A stretch of DNA of 33,527 bases from an uncultured Lachnospiraceae bacterium (GTDB lineage: Bacteria; Bacillota_A; Clostridia; Lachnospirales; Lachnospiraceae), in NCBI GenBank assembly GCA_900553635.1, contig USDU01000003.1, positions 1 through 33,527 on the forward strand, in the 5' to 3' direction. Below the pieces are notes generated by a model. The model saw only the letters and a program-made list of their open reading frames with translations, was not told the origin of the DNA and ran no database searches. Every line of letters begins with the position of its first letter. Position 1 is the stretch's first letter. Shown here one piece after another: positions 1-7,359 of the stretch. The translations under genes and the position numbers were made by a program.

Positions 1-2200
1 GCAGGCAGAACACCAGCAGGGGAGCCGCCTGCGCCGGGGTGAGGGCCGCCGACAGGGCCGCCGTGGAACCAAACAGGATGATGAGGGTGGATACCACGCT
101 CTCCTTGGCCAGGAAGCCCGTAATCAGTGCTGTGGAGATCCGCCAGTCGCCGAAGCCCATGGGCTTGAAGATCGGCGCAATCACACCGGCTACATGGGCC
201 AGGATACTGTTCTGGGAATCCGTTACCTGGGTCAGATGCAGATCGAAGGTTTGCAGAAACCAGATTACCAGCGTCGCCATAAAGATAACGGTAAATGCGC
301 GCTGCAGGAAATCCTTTGCCTTATCCCATAAAAGATGTCCCACGTTCTTTGCGCCCGGAAGCCGGTAGTTGGGCAGCTCCATAACAAAGGGGACCGCCTC
401 GCCGCTGAACATGGTGTGACGCAGCAGCAGCGCCATCAGGATTCCCATCACGATTCCGCCAAAATACAGGGCAATCATCACCAGAGCCGCTTTTCCCGGG
501 AAAAAGGCCGCCGCAAAGAAGCCATAGATTGGAAGCTTCGCCGAGCAGCTCATAAAGGGCGTCAGCAGAATGGTCATTTTCCGGTCACGCTCAGAGGGCA
601 GGGTACGGCTGGCCATGACGCCCGGCACCGTACAGCCGAAGCCCACCAGCATAGGCACGATGCTTCGTCCGGACAGACCGATTTTACGCAGCAGCTTGTC
701 CATAACGAAGGCTACGCGGGCCATATAACCGCTGTCCTCCAGCAGGGACAGGAAGAAAAACAGGGTGACAATGATCGGCAGAAAGCTCAACACACTGCCC
801 ACGCCGTTAAAGATACCCTCGCTCACAAGAGAATGGATGACGTCGCTGGCACCGCCTACCGTCAGCCAGTGATCTACAGCGGTTCCAAGCGCAGTAATGC
901 CCTGATCCAGCAGATCCGACAAAAATGCGCCGATGACACCGAAGGTCAGATAAAAGACCAGGCCCATAATTCCCACAAAGCAGGGAATGGCTGTATATTT
1001 GCCCGTCAGAATCCGGTCAATTTTGACGCTGCGCAGATGCTCCTTACTCTCGTGAGGCTTTACCACCGTCTCATCGCAGACACTCTCGATAAAATCAAAA
1101 CGCATGTGGGCAATGGCCGCCGCCCGATCCAGGCCACGTTCGGTCTCCATCTGGGTTACGATATGCTCCAGCATCTCTTTTTCATTCTGATCCAGATGCA
1201 GCGCTTCCAGAATCAGCTTGTCGCCCTCTGCCAGCTTGGACGCCGCGAACCGCACCGGAATCTGCGCTTCCCTGGCGTGATCCTCGATCAGATGCATAAT
1301 GGCGTGCAGGCAGCGGTGTACCGCACCGCCGTCCTCATTGGCGTCGCAATAGTCGATTTCCTGGGGGCGCTCCTGATATTTGGCCACATGGAGGGCATGA
1401 GACACCAGCTCGTCAATACCCTCATTTTTCGCGGCTGAAATGGGAACCACCGGGATACCCAGCATCTCCTCCATGCGGTTGATGAGAATGGAGCCTCCGT
1501 TTTCCCGGACCTCATCCATCATATTTAAAGCCAGAACCATGGGAATATCCAGCTCCATGAGCTGCATGGTCAGATACAGATTCCGCTCAATATTCGTGGC
1601 GTCCACGATATTGATGATTCCCTTCGGATGCTCATTCAGCACGAAATTTCGGGTTACAATCTCCTCACTGGAATAGGGGGACATGGAATAGATACCCGGT
1701 AAATCCGTCACCAGGGTATTTTCTTTTCCGCGGATAGCGCCATCCTTTCGGTCTACGGTCACGCCAGGGAAGTTACCCACATGTTGATTGGAACCGGTCA
1801 GCTGGTTGAACAGGGTGGTCTTTCCGCAGTTCTGATTGCCTGCCAGCGCAAAGGTCAGCAGCGTTCCCTCCGGAAGGGGATTTTCTGTCTCTTTAAAATG
1901 ATACTTTCCACCTTCGCCGAGACCCGGATGATCGATAGCTTCCCGTTTTACTTTGGGCTTCTGTTCTTTCGCGTCCCGGATATTTTCAATCTCGATTTTC
2001 TCCGCGTCCGCCAGACGCAGGGTCAGCTCATAGCTGTGAATCCGAAGCTCCATGGGGTCTCCCATGGGGGCCAGCTTCACCATGGTCACCTCGCCCTGGG
2101 GAATCAGTCCCATATCCAGAAAATGCTGCCGCAGCTCTCCCTCTCCGCCTACTGAAACGACGGTGGCGGTCTTCCCGATCGGTAATTCTCTTAATGTCAT
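1..2200 (-). CDS. feoB: Ferrous iron transporter, FeoA-FeoB fusion (C-terminus cut by window edge)
   Basis: Fe(II) uptake permease of the cytoplasmic membrane. My minus-strand translation from the ATG at 2198-2200 begins MTLRELPIGKTATVVSVGGE, an SH3-like FeoA domain (about residues 1-75). A charged linker leads into a FeoB G domain with P-loop GNQNCGKT (about 121-128), G2 threonine in PGVTVDR, G3 DLPG, G4 NMMD and G5 SAAKNEG. The membrane part keeps the FeoB gate motifs, GFGCTVPG and FMSCSAKLP, each with a conserved Cys. FeoA and FeoB are usually separate proteins; here one frame covers both with no stop between. The 733 codons seen run off the left edge, and probably only the last few dozen residues are missing. 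A GAGG Shine-Dalgarno lies 8 nt before the ATG. Upstream are a TTGACA -35 and a Fur-box-like dyad, consistent with iron repression. The long plus-strand ORF over the same DNA is a shadow. Confidence 0.95.
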   Translation of the reverse strand, partial: MTLRELPIGKTATVVSVGGEGELRQHFLDMGLIPQGEVTMVKLAPMGDPMELRIHSYELTLRLADAEKIEIENIRDAKEQKPKVKREAIDHPGLGEGGKYHFKETENPLPEGTLLTFALAGNQNCGKTTLFNQLTGSNQHVGNFPGVTVDRKDGAIRGKENTLVTDLPGIYSMSPYSSEEIVTRNFVLNEHPKGIINIVDATNIERNLYLTMQLMELDIPMVLALNMMDEVRENGGSILINRMEEMLGIPVVPISAAKNEGIDELVSHALHVAKYQERPQEIDYCDANEDGGAVHRCLHAIMHLIEDHAREAQIPVRFAASKLAEGDKLILEALHLDQNEKEMLEHIVTQMETERGLDRAAAIAHMRFDFIESVCDETVVKPHESKEHLRSVKIDRILTGKYTAIPCFVGIMGLVFYLTFGVIGAFLSDLLDQGITALGTAVDHWLTVGGASDVIHSLVSEGIFNGVGSVLSFLPIIVTLFFFLSLLEDSGYMARVAFVMDKLLRKIGLSGRSIVPMLVGFGCTVPGVMASRTLPSERDRKMTILLTPFMSCSAKLPIYGFFAAAFFPGKAALVMIALYFGGIVMGILMALLLRHTMFSGEAVPFVMELPNYRLPGAKNVGHLLWDKAKDFLQRAFTVIFMATLVIWFLQTFDLHLTQVTDSQNSILAHVAGVIAPIFKPMGFGDWRISTALITGFLAKESVVSTLIILFGSTAALSAALTPAQAAPLLVFCL

Positions 2201-2227
2201 ACTCTGCCTCTTTTACTTTTATCTTAA

Positions 2228-2242
2228 TGAGAAATATTATCA
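2228..2242 (-). promoter_or_regulatory. Fur-box-like operator in the feoAB leader
   Basis: The minus strand reads TGATAATATTTCTCA. Against the Bacillus 7-1-7 Fur consensus TGATAATnATTATCA this matches 12 of 14 defined positions. It lies between the probable transcription start and the feoAB start codon, where a ferric repressor would block transcription. Fe-Fur control of feo genes is well established; binding here is inferred from the match. Confidence 0.55.
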
Positions 2243-2258
2243 TTTGTCTTCCTCTGTA

Positions 2259-2302
2259 AAGGTATGACAGATGGACGTATTTGTCAAGTTATTTATGACA
2301 AA
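2259..2302 (-). promoter_or_regulatory. feoAB promoter with dyad over the -35
   Basis: A perfect TTGACA -35 (2282-2287) is followed after 17 nt by TACCTT (2259-2264), a poor -10. The -35 sits inside an inverted repeat with arms TTTGTCA (2280-2286) and TGACAAA (2296-2302), 9 nt apart, so a regulator could also act here. The strong -35 with weak -10 suggests a controlled promoter. Confidence 0.45.
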
Positions 2303-2321
2303 CTTCTGCATTTCCTGACAC

Positions 2322-2357
2322 AAAAATAAGACGCCCCCGATATCCGGAAGCGCCTTA
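2322..2357 (-). terminator. Rho-independent terminator after the foldase gene
   Basis: On the minus strand, 12-nt arms TAAGGCGCTTCC and GGGGGCGTCTTA pair with three G-U pairs around a 7-nt loop and are followed by TTTTT. The hairpin begins about 20 nt after the stop codon of the 2379-3446 gene and isolates it from feoAB. Confidence 0.85.
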
Positions 2358-2378
2358 CATTCTCTGACATTTTCTGCT

Positions 2379-3446
2379 TTATTTTACGACTGCCTGGTCT
2401 ACCACATAATCCATGATCTTATCATATAGAATACTGTTTTCGACGTCCTCTTTGCCGTACTGCTCCTCAAAGGCCTCGCCGGACTCTGCGCCGTACTGGC
2501 TTGCCAGTTCCTCCAGGCCGCTCTGGTACTCCTCGTCGGATACGGTCATGTTCTCAGCCTTACCGATGGCGTCGATGGCCAGGGTGCAGCCGATCTGGAA
2601 CCTTGCGTTCTCCTCCAGCTTCTCATCGGTCATGCCGCTGTTGCTCAGAAAATCATCCAGGCTCATACCAAAATAGGACGCGTACTGCTCATACTGCTGC
2701 TTCTGCGTGTCCACCAGCGCCTGTACATCTGAATCCGCATATTCAAACTCGGAATCATTTACAATGGCTTCCATCACGTAGTAAGCCTTATCGGAATCCT
2801 TCTGCTGCTGCAGGCTCTCCTTCGTGGCTGCCACATACTCGTCCACAGTCTCATAATCAGTGTTCTTCTGCACGAAGGCATCGTTCCACTCCGCATCCAC
2901 CTGCTCCTCGATGGCATTAATCGTTACATCAAATACCACGTCCTGACCGGCCAGATCCGGGTTCGGCGTGTAAGTATCCGGGAAGGTCAGCGGAAGCTCG
3001 AAGCTGTCACCCACATTTTTACCAATCAGACCGTCCTCAAAGCCGTCGATGAAGGAGCCGGAACCAATCAGAAGATCATATCCGCCCTCACTGGAGGAAC
3101 CGCCTTCGAAAGCCTCGCCGTCCTTCTTACCCACGAAATCGATATTGACCCAGTCGCCGTCCTCTACCGTTGTCTTGTCCAGCTTCTGATATTCCGGATA
3201 GGAAGCCAGCAGGTTATCGATCTCAGACTGCACCTCATCGTCGCTTACCTCCACGTTCTCCTTCGCAATCTCCACGCCCTTATAATTGCCAAGCTTTGTA
3301 ATCTTACTGTCCGGATACTGTCCCGCAATGCCGGAAGCCGTACTGTCTGTACTGCTATTGTCTGCTTCTGCGTTCTTGCTTTTTCCACAGCCGCCGGTCA
3401 GTACCAGGGTACACACCAGTGCAGCCGTAATCCATTTCTTTCTCAT
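2379..3446 (-). CDS. Trigger-factor-like FKBP peptidyl-prolyl isomerase lipoprotein
   Basis: Predicted extracytoplasmic foldase, 355 aa, catalysing proline cis-trans isomerisation or chaperoning exported proteins. The N-terminus MRKKWITAALVCTLVLTGGC is a lipoprotein signal peptide with lipobox LTGGC and the lipidated Cys at 20. A Ser/Thr/Asp-rich linker follows. Residues about 95-180 form the FKBP domain of trigger factor (GDWVNIDFVGKKDGEAFEGG, then GSFIDGFEDGLIGKNVGD). The remainder resembles the helical C-terminal arm of trigger factor. The ribosome-binding N-terminal domain of cytosolic trigger factor is absent, which fits an exported version. The gene is monocistronic, with its own promoter (TTGACC-17-TATGGT) and a strong terminator. 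Family assignment is firm; its clients are unknown. Confidence 0.9.
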   Translation of the reverse strand: MRKKWITAALVCTLVLTGGCGKSKNAEADNSSTDSTASGIAGQYPDSKITKLGNYKGVEIAKENVEVSDDEVQSEIDNLLASYPEYQKLDKTTVEDGDWVNIDFVGKKDGEAFEGGSSSEGGYDLLIGSGSFIDGFEDGLIGKNVGDSFELPLTFPDTYTPNPDLAGQDVVFDVTINAIEEQVDAEWNDAFVQKNTDYETVDEYVAATKESLQQQKDSDKAYYVMEAIVNDSEFEYADSDVQALVDTQKQQYEQYASYFGMSLDDFLSNSGMTDEKLEENARFQIGCTLAIDAIGKAENMTVSDEEYQSGLEELASQYGAESGEAFEEQYGKEDVENSILYDKIMDYVVDQAVVK

Positions 3447-3527
3447 TGTATATTCTCCTCTTATTCTTTGTCCGAATCCGAAGTCAAACTCCCCTCTGTC
3501 TATCTGACCACGGATGCCGCTTTTCCT

Positions 3528-3556
3528 ACCATATCATATTTTCTGCCCACGGTCAA
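3528..3556 (-). promoter_or_regulatory. Promoter of the foldase lipoprotein gene
   Basis: On the minus strand TTGACC (3551-3556) is separated by 17 nt from TATGGT (3528-3533). The -35 overlaps the last bases of the cls terminator hairpin, so the two transcription units are packed end to end. Confidence 0.6.
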
Positions 3557-3580
3557 GAAAAGGCTTCTTAAGCCTTTCTT
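3555..3580 (-). terminator. Terminator of cls
   Basis: On the minus strand AAGAAAGGCTT and AAGCCTTTTCTT form a stem with a 3-nt loop and one bulged base, 6 nt after the cls stop codon. The U-rich part lies within the 3' arm rather than after it, so efficiency may be moderate. Confidence 0.6.
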
Positions 3581-3586
3581 AAATCC

Positions 3587-5068
3587 TTATAAAACCGGCG
3601 AAAACAGTCTGGAAAACTGTTCCTTGATCCGCACCAGACAAGAACGCTTTCCGTAGAGATATTCTGTCACCTGCGTGCAGACCTTCAGATCTTCCCGAAA
3701 AATCTCCTCCATCCGGCGGGCTATTCTGATACTGTAAATGACTGCGTTGACTTCGAAATTCAGCTTGAAGCTTCGGATATCCATATTAGCGGTGCCGTAG
3801 CAGCTGACCAGGCCGTCCACCACCATGCCCTTGGCGTGCAGAAAGCCGTTATCATACGTATAGCATTTGACCCCGGCTGCCAGCAGATCACCGATATAGG
3901 AGTAGGTCGCCCAGTACACAAAGGGATGATCAGGCTTACAGGGAATCATCACCCGCACATCCACGCCCGACATGGCCGCGATCCGCAGGGCGTCCAGCAC
4001 TGCGTTATCCGGAATGAAATAAGGAGTCTGAATGTAGATACTCTTTCGGGCCTTGCTGATCATTTTCAGGTAGACGTTGCGGATATTCTGCCACTTGGAG
4101 TCCGGTCCGCTGGAAATAATCTGAATGGCTTCGCTGCCCGGCTTTTCCTCTGGCCGGTAAGTGAAATAGCTGTCACGGGCAAACAGATTCTGCTTTGTCG
4201 CGTAATTCCAGTCCAGAATGAACCGGATATGCAAAGCCAGCACCGCGCTTCCACGGATGCGCAGATGGGTGTCGCGCCAGTATCCGAATTTCGGCGACAG
4301 TCCGATATATTCCCGTCCGATATTGAAGCCCCCAACAAAGGCCGTTTTCCCATCAATTACTACGATTTTCCGATGATTTCGATAGTTTACACGAAGCTGC
4401 AGGCTTCCGAGAATAGCCGGAAAGAACTCGCCCACATGAATACCCAGAGATCGAATCCGCCTCCAGTCCGAGTGCTTCATACTCCGACAGCCCATGCTGT
4501 CATAGAGGATGCGGACTTCTACGCCTTCTTTTACTTTTCGCGCCAACAGTTCCTCAAAAGGCTTCCAGAGTTCGTCATTTCGGATAATATAGTACTGAAT
4601 ATGAATAAATTTCTCTGCCTTTTCAATCTCTTCATAGAGCGCCCGGAACTTCTCTTTGCCATCGGTGTATATCTCCACATCGTTGTCCGCTGTGTAGACC
4701 GCGTCCGCCGCCTCCAGATTCATCAGTACTGTGTCCGAGAACTTCCGAAGACGCGGATCGCTGGGCGCGAACTCGTCCCGAAAGATGCTTTCCTCCTGCC
4801 CCCTTACGGCCGAATACATGGCGTCCTCGATTTCCTTTGTCCGGAACATCTGTCTCTTATGAAAATCATAACCGATAATAAAATACAGGAAGATGCCCAG
4901 AATCGGGATAAAATACAGCACCAGCAGCCAGGTCCACACGGTCTTCGGATCTCGGCGCTCGAAAAATACAATGACAATCGACAGTATAATATTAATAAAA
5001 ATCAGATGCTCCATCCAGAAATTTGCCATCCGGATGAGAAAATGTCCCAGCCAAATCAGATTTTCCAT
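3587..5068 (-). CDS. cls: Cardiolipin synthase (phospholipase D family)
   Basis: Membrane enzyme that joins two phosphatidylglycerols into cardiolipin and glycerol; 493 aa, normal for bacterial ClsA-type enzymes. Two N-terminal membrane segments (about residues 22-36 and 45-66) flank the typical ERRDPKTVWTWLLVLYFIP stretch. Both HKD catalytic motifs are complete: H232-R-K234 with D239 in HRKIVVIDG, and H411-A-K413 with D418 in HAKGMVVDG, each followed by the expected small-residue and Asn-rich segment (GGFNIG; GTANMD). The ATG follows AGGAGATGAGGGT, a good ribosome binding site. It ends just before the foldase promoter and is divergent from the 5206 gene. The 425-aa plus-strand ORF across it is a shadow. 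Confidence 0.95.
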   Translation of the reverse strand: MENLIWLGHFLIRMANFWMEHLIFINIILSIVIVFFERRDPKTVWTWLLVLYFIPILGIFLYFIIGYDFHKRQMFRTKEIEDAMYSAVRGQEESIFRDEFAPSDPRLRKFSDTVLMNLEAADAVYTADNDVEIYTDGKEKFRALYEEIEKAEKFIHIQYYIIRNDELWKPFEELLARKVKEGVEVRILYDSMGCRSMKHSDWRRIRSLGIHVGEFFPAILGSLQLRVNYRNHRKIVVIDGKTAFVGGFNIGREYIGLSPKFGYWRDTHLRIRGSAVLALHIRFILDWNYATKQNLFARDSYFTYRPEEKPGSEAIQIISSGPDSKWQNIRNVYLKMISKARKSIYIQTPYFIPDNAVLDALRIAAMSGVDVRVMIPCKPDHPFVYWATYSYIGDLLAAGVKCYTYDNGFLHAKGMVVDGLVSCYGTANMDIRSFKLNFEVNAVIYSIRIARRMEEIFREDLKVCTQVTEYLYGKRSCLVRIKEQFSRLFSPVL

Positions 5069-5141
5069 ACCCTCATCTCCTGTTACGACTTTCCTGTCTT
5101 CAGGCTGTATTGAACTGTTACCTGCATTCTACCATTTTTCC

Positions 5142-5170
5142 TTGCACTTTACCATAAAAACTGCTATAAT
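5142..5170 (+). promoter_or_regulatory. Promoter of the 5206 membrane-protein gene
   Basis: TTGCAC (5142-5147), a 17-nt spacer and a perfect TATAAT (5165-5170) preceded by TGC, giving an extended -10. It lies about 35 nt before the start codon. Confidence 0.7.
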
Positions 5171-5205
5171 ATCACTCATGTGAATGACCCAGGAGGAATA
5201 AGTTT

Positions 5206-5649
5206 ATGTCAAAGCTTACCATCGCATTAATCGTGATTCTGCTGGTGCTGGTTGTGGCGCTGGTGGTTCTCTATTTTGTAGGAAGAAAAGCGCAGCGCCG
5301 TCAGATCGCCCAGAAGGAGCAGATGGACGCAGTAGCACAGACCGTCAGCATGCTGATCATCGACAAGAAAAAGCTGAGGCTGTCCCAGTCAGGCCTGCCG
5401 GAGCAGGTCATTGAGCAGACCCCGAAGCTTCTTCGCCGGAACAAGATGCCCATCGTCAAAGCCAAGGTTGGTCCCAGGATCATGACCCTTGCCTGTGACG
5501 CTCAGGTATTCGAACTGCTTCCGGTCAAGAAGGAAGTCAAGGTCGTAGTCAGCGGTATCTATATCACCGAGATTAAGAGCGCCCGCGGCGGACTGGAAGT
5601 GCCGGAGAAGAAGAAAAAAGGCTTCTTCAAGCGTCTGTTTAACAAGTAA
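5206..5649 (+). CDS. Small single-pass membrane protein of unknown function
   Basis: A 147-aa protein I cannot assign to a family. Residues about 4-26 form one hydrophobic membrane helix (LTIALIVILLVLVVALVVLY) followed by basic GRKAQRRQ, so the bulk should be cytoplasmic. The soluble part contains VSMLIIDKKKLRLSQSGLP and a beta-rich segment (PIVKAKVGPRIMTLACDAQV), and ends with a very basic tail (KKKKKGFFKRLFNK) that could touch phospholipid or RNA. The coding evidence is good: a strong AGGAGG 8 nt before the ATG, an extended -10 promoter and a terminator directly after the stop. It is a single-gene transcription unit between cls and the DUF1934 gene. Confidence 0.8.
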   Translation: MSKLTIALIVILLVLVVALVVLYFVGRKAQRRQIAQKEQMDAVAQTVSMLIIDKKKLRLSQSGLPEQVIEQTPKLLRRNKMPIVKAKVGPRIMTLACDAQVFELLPVKKEVKVVVSGIYITEIKSARGGLEVPEKKKKGFFKRLFNK

Positions 5650-5667
5650 ATAATGCGAAAAGCAAAG

Positions 5668-5698
5668 CAGGAGTTCCGATTCAGAACTCCTGTTTTTT
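5668..5698 (+). terminator. Rho-independent terminator
   Basis: A perfect 9-bp stem, CAGGAGTTC and GAACTCCTG, with a 7-nt loop, followed by TTTTTT. It starts 18 nt after the stop of the 5206 gene. Its U-tract touches the stop codon of the convergent DUF1934 gene. Confidence 0.92.
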
Positions 5699-6152
5699 AT
5701 GCTTCCGGCGTCTGGAGACTTAAGTTTCCCGCCTCCCGGGGCCGGATATTCATTTTAATATTGCATTCAGCCAGATGCTCCTCATTGACCTCCAGCACAT
5801 AATCCACCGCTACGTCAATGGCATCCTCCGTCTCTTCCACCTTTACATCTCTGGCCAGAATGCTAAGATCCAGAATTCCATAAGGCGTCTGATAACGGGT
5901 TAAAGTCTTCTTTCCCTTTTCAAATATCATCCGGGTATTCGTCAGTCCCCGCTTCATAACCTCCAGGGAATTGTCCCCAATTTTAATGGTGTTGCTGATA
6001 TGACCGCTTAAGCCTTCCACAACCTCATCGTAGACCACGTAATGCTTGCCGTTCCGGTTATAATAATCCCCGGCTGTAACGACCTCCACATTACCGTCCT
6101 CTTCCTCTATCATATGAAGACCTGCAATACTCAGCAGAATCTCTTTTTTCAC
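5697..6152 (-). CDS. DUF1934 (YwiB-like) beta-barrel protein
   Basis: A 151-aa protein with the DUF1934 pattern: an opening such as KKEILLSIAGLHMIEEEDG, a central YVVYDEV and EVMKRGLTNTRMIFEKGKKT, and YQTPYGILDLSILARDV. The family folds as a small lipocalin-like barrel of unknown function, and its gene often follows murI in Firmicutes. I chose the GTG at 6150-6152 because GAGGTG lies 8 nt before it and it clears the murI stop. A longer in-frame ORF reaches 6278 but would overlap murI by more than 100 nt and has no ribosome binding site. It is the last gene of the ispE-murI operon. Confidence 0.85.
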   Translation of the reverse strand: MKKEILLSIAGLHMIEEEDGNVEVVTAGDYYNRNGKHYVVYDEVVEGLSGHISNTIKIGDNSLEVMKRGLTNTRMIFEKGKKTLTRYQTPYGILDLSILARDVKVEETEDAIDVAVDYVLEVNEEHLAECNIKMNIRPREAGNLSLQTPEA

Positions 6153-6171
6153 CTCTGATACACCTCTGTTT

Positions 6172-6996
6172 CTAATATTCTTCGATCGGAACCTGCTTCG
6201 CCGTTGTAATATCAATGGGCAGAATGGAATCCGCGAAGGCCCGGAACTTTTCCGCCTGATCACTGACAAAGAATTCATAGGGATTCTCCTCGATCTTACT
6301 GCCGCCGCGATTCTCTATATTCTCCCGTCTAAGAAGCTGCTTCAGCTCCATCGCCGTCTCATAGGCCGGGTTCACCAGCACCACATCCGGTCCCATAATG
6401 TCTGCCACCATGGAACGCAGAAGCGGATAATGGGTGCAGCCTAAAATCAGCGTATCAACCTTTCGTTCCTTCATTTCCTGCAGATAGCGCTCCGCCACTA
6501 TACGGGTCACCGGATCCTTGCGCCAGCCCTCTTCCACCAGGGGTACAAACAGGGGACAGGCCTTTTCAAACACCTGTGCCTCAGGACGCAGGCTCTGTAT
6601 GTATTTCTGATAAATATGACTTCCCACGGTAGCCGCCGTACCGATGACGCCGATATTACCGCCGATGCTCTCTCTGGCTGCCACGCGGGCTCCCGGACGC
6701 ACCACGCCGATCACCGGGATATCCATCTCCTGCTGCAGTGCCTCCAGCGCGTAGGCGCTGGCTGTATTGCAGGCCACCACGATGACCTTCACGCCTCTGG
6801 TCTTCAGAAAGCGGGCAATCTGACAGGAATAGCGGATAATCGTCTTACCGCTTTTACTTCCATAGGGAACCCGCGCCGTATCTCCGAAGTACACGATCCG
6901 CTCCTCCGGAATCTGACGCATAATCTCCCGCGCCACCGTCAGGCCGCCGATTCCGGAATCGAAGACGCCGATGGGGGCCTCTCTTAAATCATTCAT
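6172..6996 (-). CDS. murI: Glutamate racemase
   Basis: Cytoplasmic cofactor-independent racemase that makes D-glutamate for the peptidoglycan stem peptide; 274 aa, standard length. The two catalytic cysteines are present: C76 in VVACNTAS and C187 in LILGCTHYPL. The N-terminal IGVFDSGIGGLTV supplies the conserved Asp13 and Ser14, and FGDTARVPYG is also typical. The start ATG overlaps the stop of the upstream 102-aa gene (ATGAATGA), indicating translational coupling. It serves the same pathway as ddl and murF, encoded 7-9 kb away on the other strand. Confidence 0.97.
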   Translation of the reverse strand: MNDLREAPIGVFDSGIGGLTVAREIMRQIPEERIVYFGDTARVPYGSKSGKTIIRYSCQIARFLKTRGVKVIVVACNTASAYALEALQQEMDIPVIGVVRPGARVAARESIGGNIGVIGTAATVGSHIYQKYIQSLRPEAQVFEKACPLFVPLVEEGWRKDPVTRIVAERYLQEMKERKVDTLILGCTHYPLLRSMVADIMGPDVVLVNPAYETAMELKQLLRRENIENRGGSKIEENPYEFFVSDQAEKFRAFADSILPIDITTAKQVPIEEY

Positions 6997-7297
6997 CTGT
7001 TTCTCCTATATAAGCCTCCGGCTCTTTCTGGTTCAAAAATGTGAGATATCGAAACCGGATCCGCACTTCTTTTTCCGCCGCCCCCGGCATACAGTAATCC
7101 GGGTACAGGCCGCCCCACCAGGCTGTCTGCTCTACGCGGACAGGCTTCGATTTCTGTACATATCCGGCGTACAGGCAGGTTCCCGCCGCTCCCAGAAGCA
7201 GCGATAAGATAAGCAATGCAAGCTCCCCATGCCTTCTGACATAAGTTTCGATATCTTTTTTCCATTTATTTTCAAGTATTTGTTTTATTATATTCAT
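6989..7297 (-). CDS. Small membrane protein coupled to murI, unknown function
   Basis: A 102-aa protein with no family I recognise. The amphipathic, basic N-terminus (NIIKQILENKWKKDIETYVRR) precedes one hydrophobic helix (about residues 26-47, LALLILSLLLGAAGTCLYAG). A short C-terminal part, WWGGLYPDYCMPGAAEKEV and RFRYLTF, may lie outside the cell. The start is supported by AGGAGG 4 nt before the ATG, and the stop overlaps the murI start. An alternative minus-strand frame over the same DNA (6993-7265) lacks these signals. The Shine-Dalgarno lies in a hairpin (7301-7328), so translation, and through coupling murI translation, may be modulated. Confidence 0.75.
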   Translation of the reverse strand: MNIIKQILENKWKKDIETYVRRHGELALLILSLLLGAAGTCLYAGYVQKSKPVRVEQTAWWGGLYPDYCMPGAAEKEVRIRFRYLTFLNQKEPEAYIGETDE

Positions 7298-7300
7298 GGC

Positions 7301-7328
7301 TCCTCCTGGAAAATCATTTTCCAGAGGA
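7301..7328 (-). promoter_or_regulatory. Hairpin overlapping the Shine-Dalgarno of the 102-aa gene
   Basis: On the minus strand CTGGAAAA and TTTTCCAG form a perfect 8-bp stem with a TGA loop. Flanking CCT can pair with AGG of the AGGAGG ribosome binding site (plus-strand 7302-7307). There is no U-tract after it, so a translational role is more likely than termination. Confidence 0.45.
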
Positions 7329-7359
7329 TACCCTGTTTTTTGCTTTTTATGCGAAGCTT

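Noticed and set aside
335..1438. Plus-strand ORF of 367 aa
   Set aside because: It lies antisense to the feoB membrane domain, has a low-complexity His/Gln-rich composition and no ribosome binding site.
3836..5113. Plus-strand ORF of 425 aa
   Set aside because: Antisense to cls, which has both HKD motifs and good start signals.
6153..6278. Longer N-terminus for the DUF1934 protein
   Set aside because: It would overlap murI by more than 100 nt, has no ribosome binding site, and the extra residues are not family-like.
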